This document shows, one piece after another, positions 6,389-8,472 of a stretch of 8,472 bases of DNA. How positions within the stretch are numbered: position 1 is the first letter of the stretch; each line of letters starts with the position of its first letter. The stretch lies in assembly GCA_013695495.1 (NCBI GenBank), contig JACDAK010000112.1, forward strand, positions 1 to 8,472. Reading direction: 5' to 3'. This stretch comes from Blastocatellia bacterium (GTDB lineage: Bacteria; Acidobacteriota; Blastocatellia; Pyrinomonadales; Pyrinomonadaceae). A model generated the notes under the pieces. That model did not search any database. It saw only the letters and a list, made by a program, of their open reading frames with translations, and had not been told where the DNA came from. Position numbers and translations under genes: made by a program.

Positions 6389-7594
6389 ATGGTCCAGTCA
6401 AAAGATAAATTAAATCTTAGTCAGGTTCGCGTCGGCATTTTTGTCCTTTTCGGGCTGGCGATCCTTGCGTTTCTCATCCTGAATTCAACGGGTGATTTCA
6501 ACCCTTTCGAAAAAAAGATGTCCCTGCGGGCGCAGTTCAGCGCAGCTGACGGGCTTCGGGAGGGGTCGGAAGTCCAGTTGGCAGGTGTACGGATCGGAAG
6601 GGTGCAGCAAGTACTGCTGCTTCCGCCGGATTCCCCTGAAGACGCGAAGATCGAGGCTGTGCTTTCCGTCGACAGCACGCTCAACGGCGATCCGATTTCA
6701 GAACGTATTCGGACCGACTCTACCGCTCAACTCGTCGCGGTCTCTGTCCTTGCAAACGACAAGATCATAAACATTACGCCCGGCACGCCTAGTGGGACCC
6801 CGGTAGCCGAAAATCACGTGCTTCCGTCGCGTGACGCGATCTCCATCAACGCACTAACCCGGACGGGTAATGAGTTGCTGCAGCAGATCAATAAGTTAGC
6901 CGTGCCCGCAAATGAGATCCTAAACAAAGCAAATCAGGGCGAAGGTACGCTCGGCCGCATTGTGAATGACGACGCGCTTTACGAGAATCTCGACGCCACG
7001 GTTGCCGAGACTCGCCTTACTATGGTGAAGCTACAGTCGACTATCGAACGCATTAACCGCGGCGAAGGCACCGCTGGGCAGCTGATCAACAACCCAGAAC
7101 TTTATAACAGCTTGAATCGAACGGTCTCACAGCTGGAGTCGATCTCTAACGATCTGCGTGCGGGTCGCGGCACTGCTGGTAAATTCATCACTGATGACGC
7201 ACTCTATAACGAAACCCGAGCTGCAATGACCGACCTGCGTACGTCGGCAGCTAAGATCAACCTAATTGCAGACGACATCAAGCTGATCACGACCGATTTG
7301 AACGCAGGAACGGGTTCACTAGGCAGGCTTTTGCGGGATGAGCAGTTGTATGACGAGGCGCGGGATACACTGGCGAGGTTTAACGCTACAGCCGTGCGTG
7401 TCGAAAACCTTATAGGTGACGCCCAGGCGGGACGCGGAACGATCGGCCGGCTGCTCACTGACGAGACGCTTTACAACAATATCAACCAAACGGCTTCAAA
7501 CGTGAACCAGCTATCTAGCGAAGGCACTAAGCTGATCTACGACTTCCGTCAAAATCCACGGCGATACCTGCGGATACGGCTCTCGATATTCTAG
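6389..7594 (+). CDS. mlaD: MlaD-type MCE-domain protein with repeat-bearing C-terminal extension
   Basis: This is the periplasmic lipid-binding subunit, anchored in the inner membrane, that is expected to form a hexameric ring above MlaE. One transmembrane helix lies at about residues 14-32. The MCE domain (about 44-132) contains the conserved GLREGSEVQLAGVRIGRV stretch (55-72). Beyond a linker, residues 184-365 hold five repeats of the form G-x-G-T/S-x-G...D/N-x-x-LY, joined by helical, polar segments. The last residues, DFRQNPRRYLRIRLSIF (385-401), resemble a C-terminal motif I associate with MlaD-like proteins of several phyla. At 401 residues it is more than twice E. coli MlaD (about 180). 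The extra part may build a periplasmic helical tube, as in PqiB or LetB, but this is inference. No mlaB or mlaC follows. Confidence 0.92.
   Translation: MVQSKDKLNLSQVRVGIFVLFGLAILAFLILNSTGDFNPFEKKMSLRAQFSAADGLREGSEVQLAGVRIGRVQQVLLLPPDSPEDAKIEAVLSVDSTLNGDPISERIRTDSTAQLVAVSVLANDKIINITPGTPSGTPVAENHVLPSRDAISINALTRTGNELLQQINKLAVPANEILNKANQGEGTLGRIVNDDALYENLDATVAETRLTMVKLQSTIERINRGEGTAGQLINNPELYNSLNRTVSQLESISNDLRAGRGTAGKFITDDALYNETRAAMTDLRTSAAKINLIADDIKLITTDLNAGTGSLGRLLRDEQLYDEARDTLARFNATAVRVENLIGDAQAGRGTIGRLLTDETLYNNINQTASNVNQLSSEGTKLIYDFRQNPRRYLRIRLSIF
6938..7483 (+). repeat. Five tandem protein-level repeats inside mlaD
   Basis: Repeat cores begin at residues 184 (GEGTLGRIVNDDALY), 225 (GEGTAGQLINNPELY), 259 (GRGTAGKFITDDALY), 307 (GTGSLGRLLRDEQLY) and 348 (GRGTIGRLLTDETLY). 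Intervals are 41, 34, 48 and 41 residues, which differ by exactly seven. The DNA has diverged considerably, so this is an old protein repeat rather than a recent tandem duplication. The linkers look amphipathic and helical, so heptad gain or loss in a coiled coil would explain the spacing. Confidence 0.85.
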
Positions 7595-7608
7595 TTCGAT
7601 TTAAACGT

Positions 7609-7639
7609 AAAAAAAACAGCCGCGAAAGGCTGCTTTTTT
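7609..7639. terminator. Bidirectional terminator between mlaD and tRNA-Leu
   Basis: CAGCC (7617-7621) and GGCTG (7628-7632) form a five-pair stem around GCGAAA. The stem is flanked by a run of eight A residues on the left (7609-7616) and six T residues on the right (7634-7639). It can therefore terminate mlaD on the plus strand and the tpiA-secG-tRNA transcript on the minus strand, where the U-run is eight long. Confidence 0.85.
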
Positions 7640-7645
7640 CCGAAA

Positions 7646-7730
7646 TGGTGCTGAGGGCGGGACTCGAACCCGCACGGATTGCTCCACACGCCCCTCAAAC
7701 GTGCGCGGCTACCAATTACGCCACCTCAGC
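7646..7730 (-). tRNA. tRNA-Leu, anticodon GAG
   Basis: The minus strand folds as a complete type II tRNA. It has acceptor stem GCTGAGG/CCTCAGC with discriminator A and encoded CCA (7648-7646), D stem GCG/CGC with the AATTGGTAG loop, and anticodon stem CACGT/GCGTG with one T-G wobble at its base. The anticodon loop TTGAGGG gives GAG (plus-strand CTC at 7694-7696), reading CUC and CUU. A 13-base variable region holds a 3-bp stem (GGA/TCC), and the T arm is GCGGG-TTCGAGT-CCCGC. The long variable arm agrees with leucine identity. It starts 15 bases after the secG stop and is probably processed from the same transcript. E. coli also has its GAG leucine tRNA (leuU) directly after secG. Confidence 0.96.
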
Positions 7731-7745
7731 TAAATTCAAAAGATC

Positions 7746-8171
7746 TTAATTGCCTGCCGGAGCATCGGCGTTTGTGGCGGGAGGTTCCGCAGGAGAAGCA
7801 TTTGCATCACCCACAGGCTGCTCAGATGTATTCGCGTCCGGTTGCAATGCCTCAGTGTTCGCGTCACCATCGATAACCGCCGGTGCCATTGGCGAAGTGC
7901 TCTCCGGCGGAAGGTCTCCAACCTGATCGAGCACCGAAACACCTCCCTGTAAAGCTGGAAGCGAGATCAGAAATGCCGAAATCATAAAGACCGAAGCCGC
8001 TGCGATCGTGATCTTTGATAGGATCGACGCGGTTCCACGCGGGCCAAAGGCAGAACTCGAGATATTGCTGGTAAATAGAGCTCCGGCATCAGTCTTTCCG
8101 GGCTGCAGCAGTACCGTAGCGACCAGAATAATACACGATGTAAAGAATAATGCGTATAGAACGTAAAGCAA
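7746..8171 (-). CDS. secG: SecG, preprotein translocase subunit, with low-complexity C-terminal extension
   Basis: SecG is the small subunit of the SecYEG channel and assists protein export. Two transmembrane helices lie at about residues 3-22 and 52-70. Between them are the conserved LLQPGK (21-26) and the Gly/Ser/Phe-rich GALFTSNISSSAFGPRG (30-46), which match the family's LLQxGKG and LFG regions. The start is TTG at 8171, supported by AGGTAGGT (8186-8179) seven bases upstream; no in-frame ATG exists near the expected N-terminus. Residues about 75-141 are an extension not found in E. coli SecG (110 residues), rich in Ala, Pro, Asp, Asn, Glu and Thr, with DAN at 103, 112 and 122. With both SecG termini in the periplasm, the tail would be periplasmic. 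It lies 42 bases after tpiA, an arrangement common in bacteria. Confidence 0.93.
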   Translation of the reverse strand: MLYVLYALFFTSCIILVATVLLQPGKTDAGALFTSNISSSAFGPRGTASILSKITIAAASVFMISAFLISLPALQGGVSVLDQVGDLPPESTSPMAPAVIDGDANTEALQPDANTSEQPVGDANASPAEPPATNADAPAGN

Positions 8172-8178
8172 TTTACTG

Positions 8179-8204
8179 ACCTACCTTTTCCGCCGCTCGC
8201 GGCG
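8179..8204 (-). promoter_or_regulatory. Hairpin and ribosome-binding site before secG
   Basis: In the 42-base tpiA-secG gap, CGCCG and CGGCG (plus 8191-8195 and 8200-8204) form a GC-rich stem around a four-base loop. The Shine-Dalgarno AGGTAGGT (8186-8179) follows on the minus strand, seven bases before the TTG start. No T-run follows the stem, so it is not a terminator. It could set the tpiA/secG expression ratio or stabilise the processed mRNA end. Confidence 0.5.
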
Positions 8205-8213
8205 AAATCCGAA

Positions 8214-8472
8214 CTAGATATAATTAACGATCTTCGCGAAAGCATCGGCTTCCAAGCTCGCTCCGCCGACCAAAGCACCGTCCACGTCTTCCTGAGCCAT
8301 CAAAGTCGCAATATTATCCGGCTTGACCGAGCCCCCGTAAAGGACCCTGACGGCATCGGCGACATTTGCTCCGTGAGTTTCTGCCAGACACCGGCGGATG
8401 TGAGCGTGCATTTCTTGAGCCTGTTCCGGCGTGGCGGTTTTACCCGTACCAATCGCCCAAACAGGCTCGTAA
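8214..8472 (-). CDS. tpiA: Triose-phosphate isomerase, C-terminal part (5' end beyond window)
   Basis: This cytoplasmic enzyme interconverts dihydroxyacetone phosphate and glyceraldehyde 3-phosphate in glycolysis and gluconeogenesis. The visible 85 residues begin YEPVWAIGTGKTATPEQAQE, which holds the catalytic Glu (second residue here) and the flexible loop 6 lid WAIGTGKTA. The phosphate-binding YGGSVKPDN and GALVGGASL follow. The product ends FAKIVNYI at TAG (8216-8214). About 165 N-terminal residues, including the active-site Lys and His, are outside the window. It is the upstream neighbour of secG on the same strand. Confidence 0.97.
   Translation of the reverse strand, partial: YEPVWAIGTGKTATPEQAQEMHAHIRRCLAETHGANVADAVRVLYGGSVKPDNIATLMAQEDVDGALVGGASLEADAFAKIVNYI

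Noticed and set aside
7679..7876. Plus-strand open frame running from the tRNA into the secG region
   Set aside because: It overlaps a fully folded tRNA gene and the antisense of the secG tail; its composition reflects the low-complexity secG tail in another frame.
7982..8278. Minus-strand open frame of 98 codons spanning secG and the tpiA end
   Set aside because: It is out of frame with both genes and crosses two motif-supported reading frames.
1..8472. CRISPR array, insertion sequence, integrase or attachment site
   Set aside because: No regularly spaced direct repeats, terminal inverted repeats, transposase motifs or duplicated tRNA ends were seen.

Overview
The window looks like ordinary chromosome from a Gram-negative (diderm) bacterium of moderate GC content. 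The diderm call rests on an MlaE/F/D-type lipid transport operon (MCE-domain protein) and an ECF sigma/anti-sigma pair with a periplasmic partner. The short, archaeal/eukaryotic-like prolyl-tRNA synthetase, the eukaryote-like proline dehydrogenase and the repeat-bearing MlaD would all suit Acidobacteriota or a neighbouring phylum. That placement is inference and was not tested. All complete genes read through without frameshift. There are no insertion sequences, CRISPR arrays or integrase genes.

Layout. (1) Positions 1-859, minus: the N-terminal 286 residues of a monofunctional proline dehydrogenase, cut by the window edge. A 108-bp AT-rich divergent promoter region separates it from proS (968-2443, plus), so proline breakdown and proline charging stand back to back. 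(2) Positions 2444-2706: a 19-bp palindrome, a perfect Shine-Dalgarno sequence, a 38-residue membrane peptide gene (2533-2649) and a strong intrinsic terminator, forming a compact independent unit. (3) Positions 2766-4566, plus: a tight three-gene operon of ECF sigma factor, zinc-binding membrane anti-sigma factor and secreted LTxxQ (Spy/CpxP-like) protein, closed by a terminator. This looks like an envelope-stress circuit. (4) Positions 4691-7594, plus: mlaE-mlaF-mlaD, an ABC-type phospholipid transporter for inner/outer membrane lipid traffic. MlaD carries five tandem G-x-G-T/S...LY repeats whose spacings differ by exact heptads. (5) Positions 7646-8472, minus: tpiA (3' end only), secG and tRNA-Leu(GAG), in transcription order. 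They converge on mlaD and share one bidirectional terminator with it.

How they fit together. Most of the window serves the cell envelope: lipid transport (Mla), protein export (SecG), a probable envelope-stress sigma circuit and a small membrane peptide. The rest is housekeeping (proS, tRNA-Leu, tpiA, proline dehydrogenase). I found no clearly novel system. The points most worth a second look are the 38-residue peptide with its operator-like palindrome, the LTxxQ protein encoded with the sigma/anti-sigma pair, and the heptad-quantised repeats of MlaD.
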